64,000 nucleotides of DNA from Paraburkholderia haematera (GTDB taxonomy: Bacteria > Pseudomonadota > Gammaproteobacteria > Burkholderiales > Burkholderiaceae), in assembly GCF_905220975.1 (NCBI RefSeq), contig NZ_CAJNBK010000004.1:124001-188000 (forward strand). The letters are read 5' to 3'. Every line of letters starts with the position of its first letter. The stretch's first letter is position 1. The notes below the pieces were generated by a model. It did not search any database. It had not been told where the DNA came from and worked only from the letters and a program-made list of their open reading frames with translations. A program made the translations under genes and the position numbers. This document shows positions 28,601 to 35,859 of this stretch, in pieces.

Positions 28601-28927
28601 GAACGGTGAGTAGGTGCGGTTCGCGCCGCCGCCGGTCAGGTCGTTGAGGGGTGAGCCTTGCGGCATCGGCGTATTCTGCGGCTGCCCTTGCGCACCTTGC
28701 GGAGCCTGGGGCGGCACCGACGCGCCCGGCAGATGGTGGCGCAAGGCGCGCAGCTTGTCGAGCGGGCCGCCAACCACGCGCGTGTCGGGCAGCGGCGCGT
28801 CGGTCGGCGGCTGATTCGCCTGCGGGCCGGCAGGCTGTTGCTGTTGCGGAACTGGCTGCGTGCCGCGTGAGAAAGGGTTGCGAATCCCGAATGCCACGTG
28901 CGGTCTCCCAGGTGAGGACGGTCGCAT
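25670..28927 (-). CDS. Candidate T3S effector (1085 residues), possibly AWR/RipA-like
   Basis: A long hydrophilic protein without signal peptide or membrane spans. The N-terminal 150 or so residues are rich in Pro, Gln, Ser and Ala, as expected for a T3S signal, and the body carries no enzyme motif I recognise. A hrpII box lies about 60 bases upstream (28951-29011), placing it under HrpB. The tripeptide AWR occurs at residues 761-763 (DPEAWRGK). Size and neighbourhood next to hrpG recall the AWR (RipA) effectors of Ralstonia, but one tripeptide is weak evidence. The start may instead be the GTG at 28897 (VAFGIRNPFSRG), preceded by GGGAG with good spacing; the ATG at 28927 has no clear ribosome site. 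Confidence 0.75.
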   Translation of the reverse strand: MRPSSPGRPHVAFGIRNPFSRGTQPVPQQQQPAGPQANQPPTDAPLPDTRVVGGPLDKLRALRHHLPGASVPPQAPQGAQGQPQNTPMPQGSPLNDLTGGGANRTYSPFHARTTVRASRPAPEIALGPGQTRTPKANASTPLGVKSQHRANVKTSVGENERAEPQAHAELRNVADADEHLRASFPAETGTQFATDRDALLNDIREAIPQNQRGNPPLAKARFLGHALAEATGGNVQRASDVLGVLQGRIQQPNAQQTRDAFATRCAMARSRAAFGALRDVETAPAMGGNIQAPTDRDRKVHEEADWQTWRAAGTLLSAWPTGMEKPGSLRELGEAANAMLPAAERDANTQVAQSQQQSAISLALAPHAQTAKAMLCGNALLGNPHAQPETRFRSAYLAHRNGIAEADVGQVQNRMYSLVKHAQRNATSARTGSWMNKTAQRFRSGVKQSFGHDKDPISALGMGTAGGLMDHPNKDFSTLQSIDAVVDTLNTQVVSAPHRRVGEAPDNATMTAAVRAAALRQWKAGIGTKGWLRDDTKFGRLQRKQIAGDVATALHIDKDAVRNSPAFRDLPKMNAETLGNWATDARATMDTPIGSTGRTLRENLDRMQAIRQDPVATPATPQGNIDSLCHLVENVPKTWSVQMSSGGVYGLDANISENIATALGLVGAPSASVAPDVRYLKGRHAVLEVGSTSHHGEMFIGTDNRKSAHIGVGGFIGWSLAGGKAMASGYGSLIGGRDTSNPRGVVIRTPFTQTGSTDPEAWRGKMTDVVRTLGSSGTGGQMPSTKDEMWNGMADRFFADPDVSIGWVDNKSSSNYGALAVTGGARYVTPANVKFGPLVTAEGVLSKSQAHATDQSGARNVDKSSSSHRAALNGSATLVASAPPVPTGNFGPFNSLSFSSAPMVGFGTTLMQTGTGSTLRLYEENGDIVPERTYRDTEFTSVGNYLQYIDSRNASWAHSMNNDQAALDTYQSKVKLNATRGNQYYGERQRIVPQAAAEINAYRGTLRMFEQGGRTPTQHEQQEMLRIRGKIASLLEAPTSWTNHALYSYESNSASRTSGLSYVGTAQAVKQVSAQRELSLLETRV

Positions 28928-28950
28928 CGGCCGATCGCCGACGATGACGA

Positions 28951-29011
28951 ATTTTCATCGCCACGTCACATTGCGGTGCTGGAAGTCCGAAGTGAGGACC
29001 GCGGATGCGAA
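28951..29011 (-). promoter_or_regulatory. hrpII box ahead of the candidate effector gene
   Basis: On the minus strand: TTCGC (29011-29007), 15 bases, TTCGG (28991-28987), then about 30 bases to GAAAAT (28956-28951). That hexamer matches YANNNT except at its first base. The TTCG-N16-TTCG spacing is exact. The promoter points toward the 1085-residue protein and away from the luciferase-like gene, whose stop is at 29067. Confidence 0.78.
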
Positions 29012-29066
29012 CGTGGCGGCTGCAAACGTCGTTCGCAAGAACGCGCTTCATGCGCGCTGAATGCGT

Positions 29067-30155
29067 TCACCACGCCAGGGTGGATTCCCATTGCGGACGC
29101 GGTGCCGGCGCTTGCTGGGGGTCCGCCGCAGCCGCTTCGCCGGCGAATGCGGGCATCACGTCGCGTGCGAACCGGCGCATCGACGCCATCGCCATTTCAT
29201 GCGGCATCGAACCGAACCAGAAGCTCGCACTGAAGTAATCGCAGCCGAGGCCGGCTTGAATCCGGCGCAGTTGATGAATACATTCGTCGGCGGTGCCGAT
29301 CACGAGGAAATCGTTACGCAGCGCGTCGTCGGATGGTTCGTCGGGCAGCGGTTGGTCCGGCACGATGCCGTTCACCACGTCGCCCATGTCGTGACGCAGG
29401 CGCAGCGTCGCGCGTCCGTTCCAGCGCGCATGCTCGACGGCCTCGCGGGCCTGCGCTTCGTTCTGCGCGACGAACACCGGCCGCTGCGTGCCGATGCGCA
29501 CAGTCGAGAGCGCATCAGCGAGGTCTGGATAGTGGCGCCGTACGTCGGTCAGTTTCGAAATGGGTTCGAGCACGCCGGTGAAGAGATTCGCGCGCCGCCG
29601 CACCGCCTGCTCGACTGACGCCCGCCGGCTCGAATTGACGACGAGCCATACCGGCATCGCAGGTTGCAGAGGTTGCGGTACGAGGCCGGTGCGGGGAATG
29701 TTGAAGTACTCGCCATGGTGCTCAAACACGGGTTCGCGTAGTGCCTGCAATAGCACGTCGATTGCTTCGTCGTCGCGGGCGGAGGTCGCGCCTTTGACGA
29801 GCTGGAAGCGCTCGTACTGATAGCGTTGATAGCCGCTGCCGAGGCCGGCTTCGACACGTCCGCCGCTCAGCACGTCGAGCGTGGCGAGTTCTTCCGCGAT
29901 CACGAGCGGATTATGCAGCGGCACCGGTACGATCGCCGGGCCGAGGCGCAAATGACGGGTGCGTGCGGCGATGTGCGAGAGCAGCATCAGCGGCCGTGAC
30001 GAGTGCGAGTAGTTCGTGAAGTGATGTTCTGCGAGCCACAAGTGGCTGAAGCCGAGCGTATCGGCGGCCTCGGCCATCGCGATCGCGCGCTGGTAAAGCT
30101 CGGCTGCGGGCTTGGGCTCAGGGGCGGGCAACGTCATGAACAAACCGAATTGCAT
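29067..30155 (-). CDS. Luciferase-like (LLM) flavin monooxygenase family protein
   Basis: The 362-residue TIM-barrel protein has the family start MQFGLFMTLPAPEPKPAAEL, followed by GFSHLWLAEHHFTNYSHSSR (about 35-55), typical of bacterial luciferase-like enzymes. The stretches RLGPAIVPVPLHNPLVIAEE and DVLSGGRVEAGLGSGYQRYQ complete the core. Such enzymes use reduced flavin to oxidise varied substrates; the substrate is not evident. A few bases separate it from the upstream lipoprotein gene, so the two may be cotranscribed. No link with the effector gene is apparent beyond adjacency. Confidence 0.85.
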   Translation of the reverse strand: MQFGLFMTLPAPEPKPAAELYQRAIAMAEAADTLGFSHLWLAEHHFTNYSHSSRPLMLLSHIAARTRHLRLGPAIVPVPLHNPLVIAEELATLDVLSGGRVEAGLGSGYQRYQYERFQLVKGATSARDDEAIDVLLQALREPVFEHHGEYFNIPRTGLVPQPLQPAMPVWLVVNSSRRASVEQAVRRRANLFTGVLEPISKLTDVRRHYPDLADALSTVRIGTQRPVFVAQNEAQAREAVEHARWNGRATLRLRHDMGDVVNGIVPDQPLPDEPSDDALRNDFLVIGTADECIHQLRRIQAGLGCDYFSASFWFGSMPHEMAMASMRRFARDVMPAFAGEAAAADPQQAPAPRPQWESTLAW

Positions 30156-30169
30156 CGTCGACTCCTCGA

Positions 30170-30853
30170 TTACTGCCTGGCCTGATTCGCCGACAAGGCG
30201 ACCGGTGCGAGGCCTTTGGCGCGGTAGAACATATAGGTCGCACCGTACGGCACGAGCAGATGCGCGCCTTCGAGCTCACACGACGGTTGCGGCGGCAAAC
30301 CGCCCGAGGTGTCGATGCGCTGGATCGAGCTGACGTCGGCGAAACGGCCTTCGCCGGGGCGCGGGGCCGCGACGAAGCGGGCCGTGTAGCGCGCCCAGGT
30401 CAGCGCATTGGCGCCCACCTGGCTTTCGGCGGTGACGTTGCCGATCACGTAGCTGCCGTCGTAGGAGAGAAAGTAGCGGCCCGGCGCGACCGTGCCGGCA
30501 CTTCGGCCGGCGGCGTCGACAAGGATTGCTTCGGATCCCAAAGGATCCCAGAGCAGTTGCGTACCGTCGCGGGCGACGCCTGGGAGGGTGTCCGGTTGCC
30601 CGGTGGCGCCGCTGGCGGGTGGGCTGGCCTTGACGCGCCGGCATACGTAGGTTTCGTCGCCGTGGGTGGTCATGACTTCCTGGAGCACCTCGTCCTGGCT
30701 GGCGCGCAAGGCCACAGGCAAGGATTCGTCGGCGGTCGGCGGTGGCGTTTTGGGGGGGGTCGCGCAGCCGGCGAGCGCGAGCAGCGCGCCTGCTACGAGG
30801 CAGATCGGCGATGGGCGCGGTAACGGCGCAGAGCGGGGCGGGAAACCAGTCAT
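30170..30853 (-). CDS. DUF3455-type lipoprotein
   Basis: I chose ATG 30853 (MTGFPPRSAPLPRPSPICLV), giving 227 residues with a lipoprotein signal ending ALLALAGC-ATPP. The frame is open to 30946, but that adds a region before the signal peptide. The rest has the DUF3455 pattern: VALRASQDEVLQEVMTTHGD near residue 45, then YVCRRVKASPP, a central DPLGSEAILVDAAGR, and a C-terminal PYGATYMFYRA. Proteins of this kind are secreted and of unknown function. It lies 14 bases upstream of the LLM gene on the same strand. Confidence 0.72.
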   Translation of the reverse strand: MTGFPPRSAPLPRPSPICLVAGALLALAGCATPPKTPPPTADESLPVALRASQDEVLQEVMTTHGDETYVCRRVKASPPASGATGQPDTLPGVARDGTQLLWDPLGSEAILVDAAGRSAGTVAPGRYFLSYDGSYVIGNVTAESQVGANALTWARYTARFVAAPRPGEGRFADVSSIQRIDTSGGLPPQPSCELEGAHLLVPYGATYMFYRAKGLAPVALSANQARQ

Positions 30854-30986
30854 TAGCGAAGGGGGCGTGCGGGCGATGCTGCCATCACACCTGATCCGGC
30901 ACGCCGCTGTGTGGCGCGACACGAAAGCTTGCATTGAAAACCGCACGCGGTGAGGCGGGAGAAGGGGAGTGGGCTCACATACTGGT

Positions 30987-31066
30987 GCGTCAAGGCGTCA
31001 AGGCGTCAAGGCGTCAAGGCGTCAAGGCGTCAAGGCGTCAAGGCGTCAAGGCGTCAAGGCGTCAGA
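30987..31066 (+). repeat. 8-bp tandem repeat, nine perfect copies
   Basis: The unit GCGTCAAG is repeated nine times without error (30987-31058), then a tenth degenerate copy follows. It lies in the 400-base gap between the divergent DUF3455 and TylF-type genes, about 190 bases before the latter. The rest of the gap shows no gene. Such an array is prone to slippage and could change promoter spacing. Confidence 0.97.
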
Positions 31067-31253
31067 GCATCGACACCTCGGCGTAACGCGCCCCGGTGGT
31101 TCGCATGAGCATGCATGCGTTCGTGATTCATCCAGGCGGGGGCGCACATCGGCCGATACTGGTTCGGGCTTGCTGCCGCGCTCAACCTTGCCCGCGGCAG
31201 TCTTCCGCACGCAGCGCGTCCAATAACGGCCCGAGCGCCTACCCGAACCGGCA

Positions 31254-32210
31254 ATGGAATTGAATCTTCCAAACCCTCCGAGTCTCCCTTCCGCTTCTTT
31301 GTCCAAGTCCGACTCCGAGCCGCTTCCCTTCATGCTGCCCGCCGACGACAACCGTGCCTATGCCTATCTGGCCATGATCCGCCGCTACATCAGCGGTGGC
31401 GCCGATACGGACGGCCTCGCACAATCCGCCGCGGCCCGAGCCGCGCCGATCACCGCCGACGATTGCGCGGAACGGCTCGCCGACGCGGACCGCGTATTCG
31501 CCGAATGGCTCGCGCCGCTGCACCGCTCGGCCGCTGACATTGCCGGCATCGAACCGTCGCGCATGGCGGACGCGCTCAACCACATGCACCACGAGTCGCG
31601 CCGTCTGACGATGTGCGATGACGTGCTGCTCGATAACGTCGTGACGTTGGCGCGCGTGGCGATCGACGAACGCGTGCCTGGCGACTTCATCGAGACCGGC
31701 GTATGGCGCGGCGGCGTGACGATTCTGATGCGCGCCGTGCTGACCGCGTTCGGCGCCGCTGGCCGCGACGTATGGGTAGCCGATTCGTTCGCGGGCCTGC
31801 CCGCGCCGGACCCCGCCACGGATTTGCGCGATGCCATCTGGCATCACCTGATGCGCGCGGTCGGCCTGCTGCGTAGCGATCTGGCGACGGTGCGCGACGC
31901 GTTCGCGCGCGTCGGCCTGCTCGATCGCCGGGTGCGTTTCCTGCCGGGCTGGTTCGCCGAGACGCTGCCGGATGCGCCGATCGGGCGTCTCGCGTTGATG
32001 CGGCTCGACGGCGACTGGTACGAGTCGACCCGCGTGGCGCTCGACGCCCTGTATCCGCGTTTGTCGCCCGGCGGCTTCGTGATCGTCGACGACTACGGCC
32101 TGCCGACCGGTTGCGCGCGCGCCGTGGACGAATACCGCGCCACACATCGCATCGACGCGCCGCTTATGCGTGTCAACGGACAGGCGGTCTATTGGCGCAA
32201 ACCATGGTGA
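31254..32210 (+). CDS. TylF/MycF-type O-methyltransferase family protein
   Basis: The 318-residue protein has the TylF-family SAM-binding pattern: GDFIETGVWRGGVTILMRAV (about 143-162), DVWVADSFAGLPAPDPATDL (about 172-191), LALMRLDGDWYESTRVALDA (about 245-264) and GGFVIVDDYGLPTGCARAVD. Asp residues in the last two blocks are the metal ligands in the family. Known members methylate sugar hydroxyls of macrolides, but many homologues have other or unknown substrates. It starts a three-gene unit with a cupin-like protein (7-base overlap) and a small secreted protein. Confidence 0.87.
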   Translation: MELNLPNPPSLPSASLSKSDSEPLPFMLPADDNRAYAYLAMIRRYISGGADTDGLAQSAAARAAPITADDCAERLADADRVFAEWLAPLHRSAADIAGIEPSRMADALNHMHHESRRLTMCDDVLLDNVVTLARVAIDERVPGDFIETGVWRGGVTILMRAVLTAFGAAGRDVWVADSFAGLPAPDPATDLRDAIWHHLMRAVGLLRSDLATVRDAFARVGLLDRRVRFLPGWFAETLPDAPIGRLALMRLDGDWYESTRVALDALYPRLSPGGFVIVDDYGLPTGCARAVDEYRATHRIDAPLMRVNGQAVYWRKPW

Positions 32211-33394
32211 GCGTAATGGCGCATGTCGAACTCATCGCGCTTCTGGAAGCGCGGCTCGGTGAGCATTATGTGGCGCCGCCGCAAGCGGTGGCCGTCGATC
32301 TGATCGTCAGCGATTGCGCGGATGCCAGCCGCCGTTTCACGCTCGCTCCAATGATCGTGTCCACACCGATTCCGCCCGACGGTGCGAACTACGCCGCGGC
32401 TCGCATCACACTGAGCCGCGCTGTGTTGAGCGCGATGCTCGACGACCCCACGGGTTTCGATCCGCGCAGTGCCGCGGCAATGGCGCTGGGCGGTGTACGT
32501 ATCGAGGGCACTGAGCGACTTGCGGCTTACTGGCTGCAACTGCTCAAGCGGCCCTCGGCGGCGGCGCGCATGGCCTTGGGGCGAGCCCGGCGGCGCGCAC
32601 CCGAAGTGCTGGCGACGGTGCCGGCCGTGCAGGCCGGCGGCAGCAACAACGACCACCTGCACGAGCAGCTGCGCGCGGCACTCGCGGATACCCTTGATGC
32701 ATCCGTCCCGCTGGTGTTGCGCGGCTTGCTGGACTGGCCCGAAGTCGCCTGGACACTCGACGATTGGCGCACGCTCGAGGGCACGACGGTGCTGCGCGCG
32801 GATCCGTCGAGTGGCCTCCCTCAAACCGTCGCGAATTTTATCGATGGCTTCGCCGCGCATCGCGTGGCCGACGCAGGCGCCGCTACTTACACGGAAGGCT
32901 GCCTGCTGCCGCCCGCATGGGAAGCGCGCTTTGCCCTGCCGATGCTGCCGACGCACATGTTCGGCGCGGGGCAACTCTGGTTCGGGCGAGCCGGCGGCGC
33001 AGTCTTGGTCACGCGCTTGCACTGCGATCTGGCGAATTCGTTTCTGGCGCAGATTCACGGCCGCAAGCGCGTGCGGCTCTATGCGCCGGCTCAGGAAAGC
33101 GCCGTCTACGCGCTCGATGCATTCAACACCTACCGACCCTGCCGCGTCGACGTAGCCGCGCCCGACCTGAGGCGCTTTCCACGTTTTGCCGATGCGAAAG
33201 GCGTGGACGTCGTGCTCGAGCCGGGCGATCTGCTGGTGATTCCAACCGGCTGGTTTCATTGCGTCTGGGCGCTGGATCACGTGTTGTCGATCAGCCGCTT
33301 TGCCGACGACGAAACGGCGGCGGCGATGCTGCCCGTCAGGACGCTTTCACCATCGAACGCATCGAACGCGTTGAACACAACGAGGACCGGATGA
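32204..33394 (+). CDS. Cupin-like (JmjC-type) domain protein
   Basis: I set the start at ATG 32204 (MVSVMAHVELIALL), giving 396 residues; ATG 32216 is an alternative. The C-terminal two thirds carry a JmjC-like/cupin_8 fold. The iron-binding pair is in TRLHCDLANSFLAQIHGRKR (H-x-D), the distal His is in GDLLVIPTGWFHCVWALD, and HGRKRVRLYAP is the usual strand after the first ligands. These are 2-oxoglutarate-dependent hydroxylases or their relatives. The N-terminal 110 residues form a separate domain, with IVSTPIPPDGANYAAARITL and FDPRSAAAMALGGVRIEGTE, which looks somewhat SCP2-like; I am not sure. Coupling with a methyltransferase suggests joint modification of one product. Confidence 0.75.
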   Translation: MVSVMAHVELIALLEARLGEHYVAPPQAVAVDLIVSDCADASRRFTLAPMIVSTPIPPDGANYAAARITLSRAVLSAMLDDPTGFDPRSAAAMALGGVRIEGTERLAAYWLQLLKRPSAAARMALGRARRRAPEVLATVPAVQAGGSNNDHLHEQLRAALADTLDASVPLVLRGLLDWPEVAWTLDDWRTLEGTTVLRADPSSGLPQTVANFIDGFAAHRVADAGAATYTEGCLLPPAWEARFALPMLPTHMFGAGQLWFGRAGGAVLVTRLHCDLANSFLAQIHGRKRVRLYAPAQESAVYALDAFNTYRPCRVDVAAPDLRRFPRFADAKGVDVVLEPGDLLVIPTGWFHCVWALDHVLSISRFADDETAAAMLPVRTLSPSNASNALNTTRTG

Positions 33395-33798
33395 TCGACG
33401 TAACCCGAAGCGACCCACGTCGCGAGCGCCTTCTGCCCATCGTACGAGGCCTTGCCGTGACCGCGCTGCTCGCGTCGGCCGTGGCGCTGAGCCCGTTGTC
33501 CGCGCAGGCGCAGGCTTCGTCCGCGATGACCCAGGTCTGCACGATGCGTGCGAACAACGCGAAGCTGATCGCGCAGGATCGCGATGCGGGCGTCAGCAAG
33601 GAAGACGAGTTGCGCAAGGCGCAGCGCGTGGCGGCAGCCATGCCGATCGAACGGCAACTGTACGCGCAGGCGGAATTGGCGACCTTTATCGACCGTCTGT
33701 ACGGGCAGTACGCCAAAACGCCGCCGCAGCAGGCCTATGACAAGTACCTGGCCTACTGCGAAGCGCAGGCTGCACGCGGCGCCGCACAGGTTCAGTGA
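33391..33798 (+). CDS. Small secreted protein with paired Cys
   Basis: The 135-residue protein starts at ATG 33391, overlapping the cupin-like stop by four bases. It has a long Sec signal (RGLAVTALLASAVALSPLSAQA). The mature part has two Cys (TQVCTMR and YLAYCEAQ) and the pattern SKEDELRKAQ...FIDRLYG...TPPQQAYDKY. A similar arrangement occurs in the small protein at 46496-46825, so the two may belong to one family. The function is unknown. The reading frame continues beyond the TGA for 53 codons without another stop (see next entry). Confidence 0.7.
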   Translation: MIDVTRSDPRRERLLPIVRGLAVTALLASAVALSPLSAQAQASSAMTQVCTMRANNAKLIAQDRDAGVSKEDELRKAQRVAAAMPIERQLYAQAELATFIDRLYGQYAKTPPQQAYDKYLAYCEAQAARGAAQVQ

Positions 33799-33813
33799 GG
33801 CGCGGCCGATGCG

Positions 33814-33960
33814 ATGATCCAGCAGGCGCTGCAGCAAAATTCGTCTTCGATGGCGCAAAACGCGTCAGGCACGCTGTCGAGCTATATGAGTCAGAACGGC
33901 ATCTCGTCGCGCGATCCGGACCCGCTCTACCAATTCCTTCAGCAGCCGTTATCCGTGTAA
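33814..33960 (+). CDS. Possible 48-residue ORF in frame after the secreted protein
   Basis: ATG 33814 to TAA 33960, MIQQALQQNSSSMAQNASGT and onward, rich in Gln, Ser and Asn. It is in the same frame as the preceding gene and separated from its TGA by five codons. It could be a separate small ORF or the former C-terminus of the upstream protein cut by a nonsense mutation. No ribosome site is obvious. Confidence 0.35.
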   Translation: MIQQALQQNSSSMAQNASGTLSSYMSQNGISSRDPDPLYQFLQQPLSV

Positions 33961-34121
33961 TCGCGGAAGCATCCGGCGGGCCGCTTCGGAGCGCTTCGTC
34001 TGGTCCGAATGGGGCGGCCTCGATCCGCTCCCAATCCGCACAGGGCATTTTTAACCAAGACGACCTCCCGTAAGACTGAGTATGCTAGGCGTAATCAGTC
34101 ATTTCATGCGAGGAAATCAAG

Positions 34122-34835
34122 GTGCCGCACTATCTTTGCCATGAGCAGCCGGACTTACTCGAGTTCGAAACCAGCGTGATCGCCTCGCGGCCCGGCGCCG
34201 TCGTGCTGGGCCGCTCGGCCTTGCACCCTGGGGGCGGAGGTCAGGTATCGGACGCGGCGACGCTGACCCACGCGCACGGCACTGTCCGCATTACCGGCAT
34301 TGCACCGGAAGACGGCATGCTCTGGCATCTGCTCGACGAGCCCCTCGAACTGAGCGGCGATGTGAACGTGGCCGTCGACGCGGCCCGGCGCGCCGCCGTC
34401 GCCCAGCTTCATACAGGTACGCATATTCTCAATGCGCTCGTCTATCAGCGCTTCGCCGGTGCGCTCGTGACCGGCGCGCAAATCAATGCCGACGGCACCG
34501 CCCGCATGGATTTCGATCTGCCAGAGGCGGATAACGACGCGCTGCGCCTGCTGGAGGAGCCCGTCAATGAGGTGATCCGCAGCGCCATGGAGGTGCGAAC
34601 CTACTACGTCAGCGACGCGGAAGCGAAGTCGACGCAGGGCCTGATCCGCAGCCTCTCGGTGGCGCCGCCGCCGACCTCCGACGGCACGGTGCGGATCGTC
34701 GAAATCGGTGACCTCGACCGGCAGGCCTGCGGCGGCACGCATCTGACCAATACGGCGCAATCGAGACCGATCCGGATCGTGAAGATCGAGAACAAGGGGC
34801 GCCGCAATCGCCGGGTGAGAATAGAGCTGGTTTAA
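34122..34835 (+). CDS. AlaX-type alanyl-tRNA editing protein
   Basis: The 237-residue protein starts at GTG 34122, about 8 bases after GAGGAA. It corresponds to the free-standing editing domain of AlaRS and would hydrolyse Ser or Gly mischarged on tRNA-Ala. The zinc-site motifs are present: HTGTH (about residue 92-96) and CGGTH (about residue 205-209). The N-terminal LHPGGGGQVSD loop is also typical. It precedes an AraC-type regulator on the same strand; 22 bases separate them. Confidence 0.9.
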   Translation: MPHYLCHEQPDLLEFETSVIASRPGAVVLGRSALHPGGGGQVSDAATLTHAHGTVRITGIAPEDGMLWHLLDEPLELSGDVNVAVDAARRAAVAQLHTGTHILNALVYQRFAGALVTGAQINADGTARMDFDLPEADNDALRLLEEPVNEVIRSAMEVRTYYVSDAEAKSTQGLIRSLSVAPPPTSDGTVRIVEIGDLDRQACGGTHLTNTAQSRPIRIVKIENKGRRNRRVRIELV

Positions 34836-34857
34836 CGGGCATTCCGGAGAGCGACCC

Positions 34858-35712
34858 ATGGAGACATCGGATAAAAGCGAGCCGGAAGTGGTGTGCTGGC
34901 GAGATAGCGCGCTCGACGGCGCGTGTCTCGCGAGTGCCCGCTACGGCGAACACAAATTCGACCGGCACCTGCACGATGAACTCGTCATTGTCATGACGGA
35001 AACCGGCGCGGGCCAATGTCATACGCGCACCGGCAGCGACGTCGCCGGACCGGGCAGCGTGCTCGTGTTCGGACCGGGCGAGTATCACAGTGGCGAGGTG
35101 TGGGAAGGCCGCGAATGGATTTATCGCGCCATTTATCTCGACATGGAGGGCCTGGGTGCGCTGGGCGCGGTGTTTTCGCCCGACTCGCGCGCCGACAGAC
35201 CGCTTCTGATTCCGCCGGGCCTCTATCAGGATCCGCACTTGGCCGGTCTGCTGGCCAAGGCGCATGCGAGTCTCGACGAACATGGCGCGGTTTCGCTGAT
35301 GGAGCGGCAGGCGAACTGGTGGGCCGCGATGGGGATGCTGGTCGGACGATATGGGCAATCGCGGCAGGCGCCCGGCGAAGGCCGGCGCGAAGCGCACAAG
35401 ATGGCGCAAGTGCGTGAGTACGTCGCCGCCAACTACGCGCGCGATATTCCGGTGGACGAACTGGCGGCACTGGTGGGGCTGAGCCGCTATTACCTCACGC
35501 GTGCTTTCTGTAAAGAGTTCGGACTGCCGCCACACGCCTACGCGACGCAAGTGCGGCTACTCGCGGCCAAACGCATGCTCGCGGCGGGGCAGAGTGCGGC
35601 AGCGGCCGCCGCGGCCGTGGGCTTTTACGATCAAAGCCATCTCAACCGGCTTTTCAAGCGGGCCTATGGAATCACACCGGGGACGTATGCGGCGTTGAAG
35701 CCTGGGCATTAG
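34858..35712 (+). CDS. AraC-family transcriptional regulator with cupin sensor domain
   Basis: The 284-residue protein has an N-terminal AraC-type ligand-binding cupin (about 20-165, FDRHLHDELVIVMTETGAGQ) and a C-terminal double helix-turn-helix domain (about 180-280: VDELAALVGLSRYYLTRAFC, YDQSHLNRLFKRAYGITPGT). The target is not evident. Regulators of this build often control adjacent transporters or hydrolases, and here the same-strand neighbour is AlaX. Intergenic space to the next gene is 147 bases. Confidence 0.88.
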   Translation: METSDKSEPEVVCWRDSALDGACLASARYGEHKFDRHLHDELVIVMTETGAGQCHTRTGSDVAGPGSVLVFGPGEYHSGEVWEGREWIYRAIYLDMEGLGALGAVFSPDSRADRPLLIPPGLYQDPHLAGLLAKAHASLDEHGAVSLMERQANWWAAMGMLVGRYGQSRQAPGEGRREAHKMAQVREYVAANYARDIPVDELAALVGLSRYYLTRAFCKEFGLPPHAYATQVRLLAAKRMLAAGQSAAAAAAAVGFYDQSHLNRLFKRAYGITPGTYAALKPGH

Positions 35713-35859
35713 GCGCTCCGCTGCGCGGGCCGACGCCGATCGGCATGCGGTTGTCGCGGCGCGTGGCCTGCACTTCGGCGAACTCAGCGCTTTCGTCGAC
35801 GGAGCGGCGCATCGCTAGGCCGAGCGCGACCAGCAGGGCGCTGCAAGCGCGGGAGTGTG

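Noticed and set aside
30987..31066. The 8-bp array as a CRISPR or integration site
   Set aside because: Units are contiguous with no spacers, and no cas or integrase gene is near.
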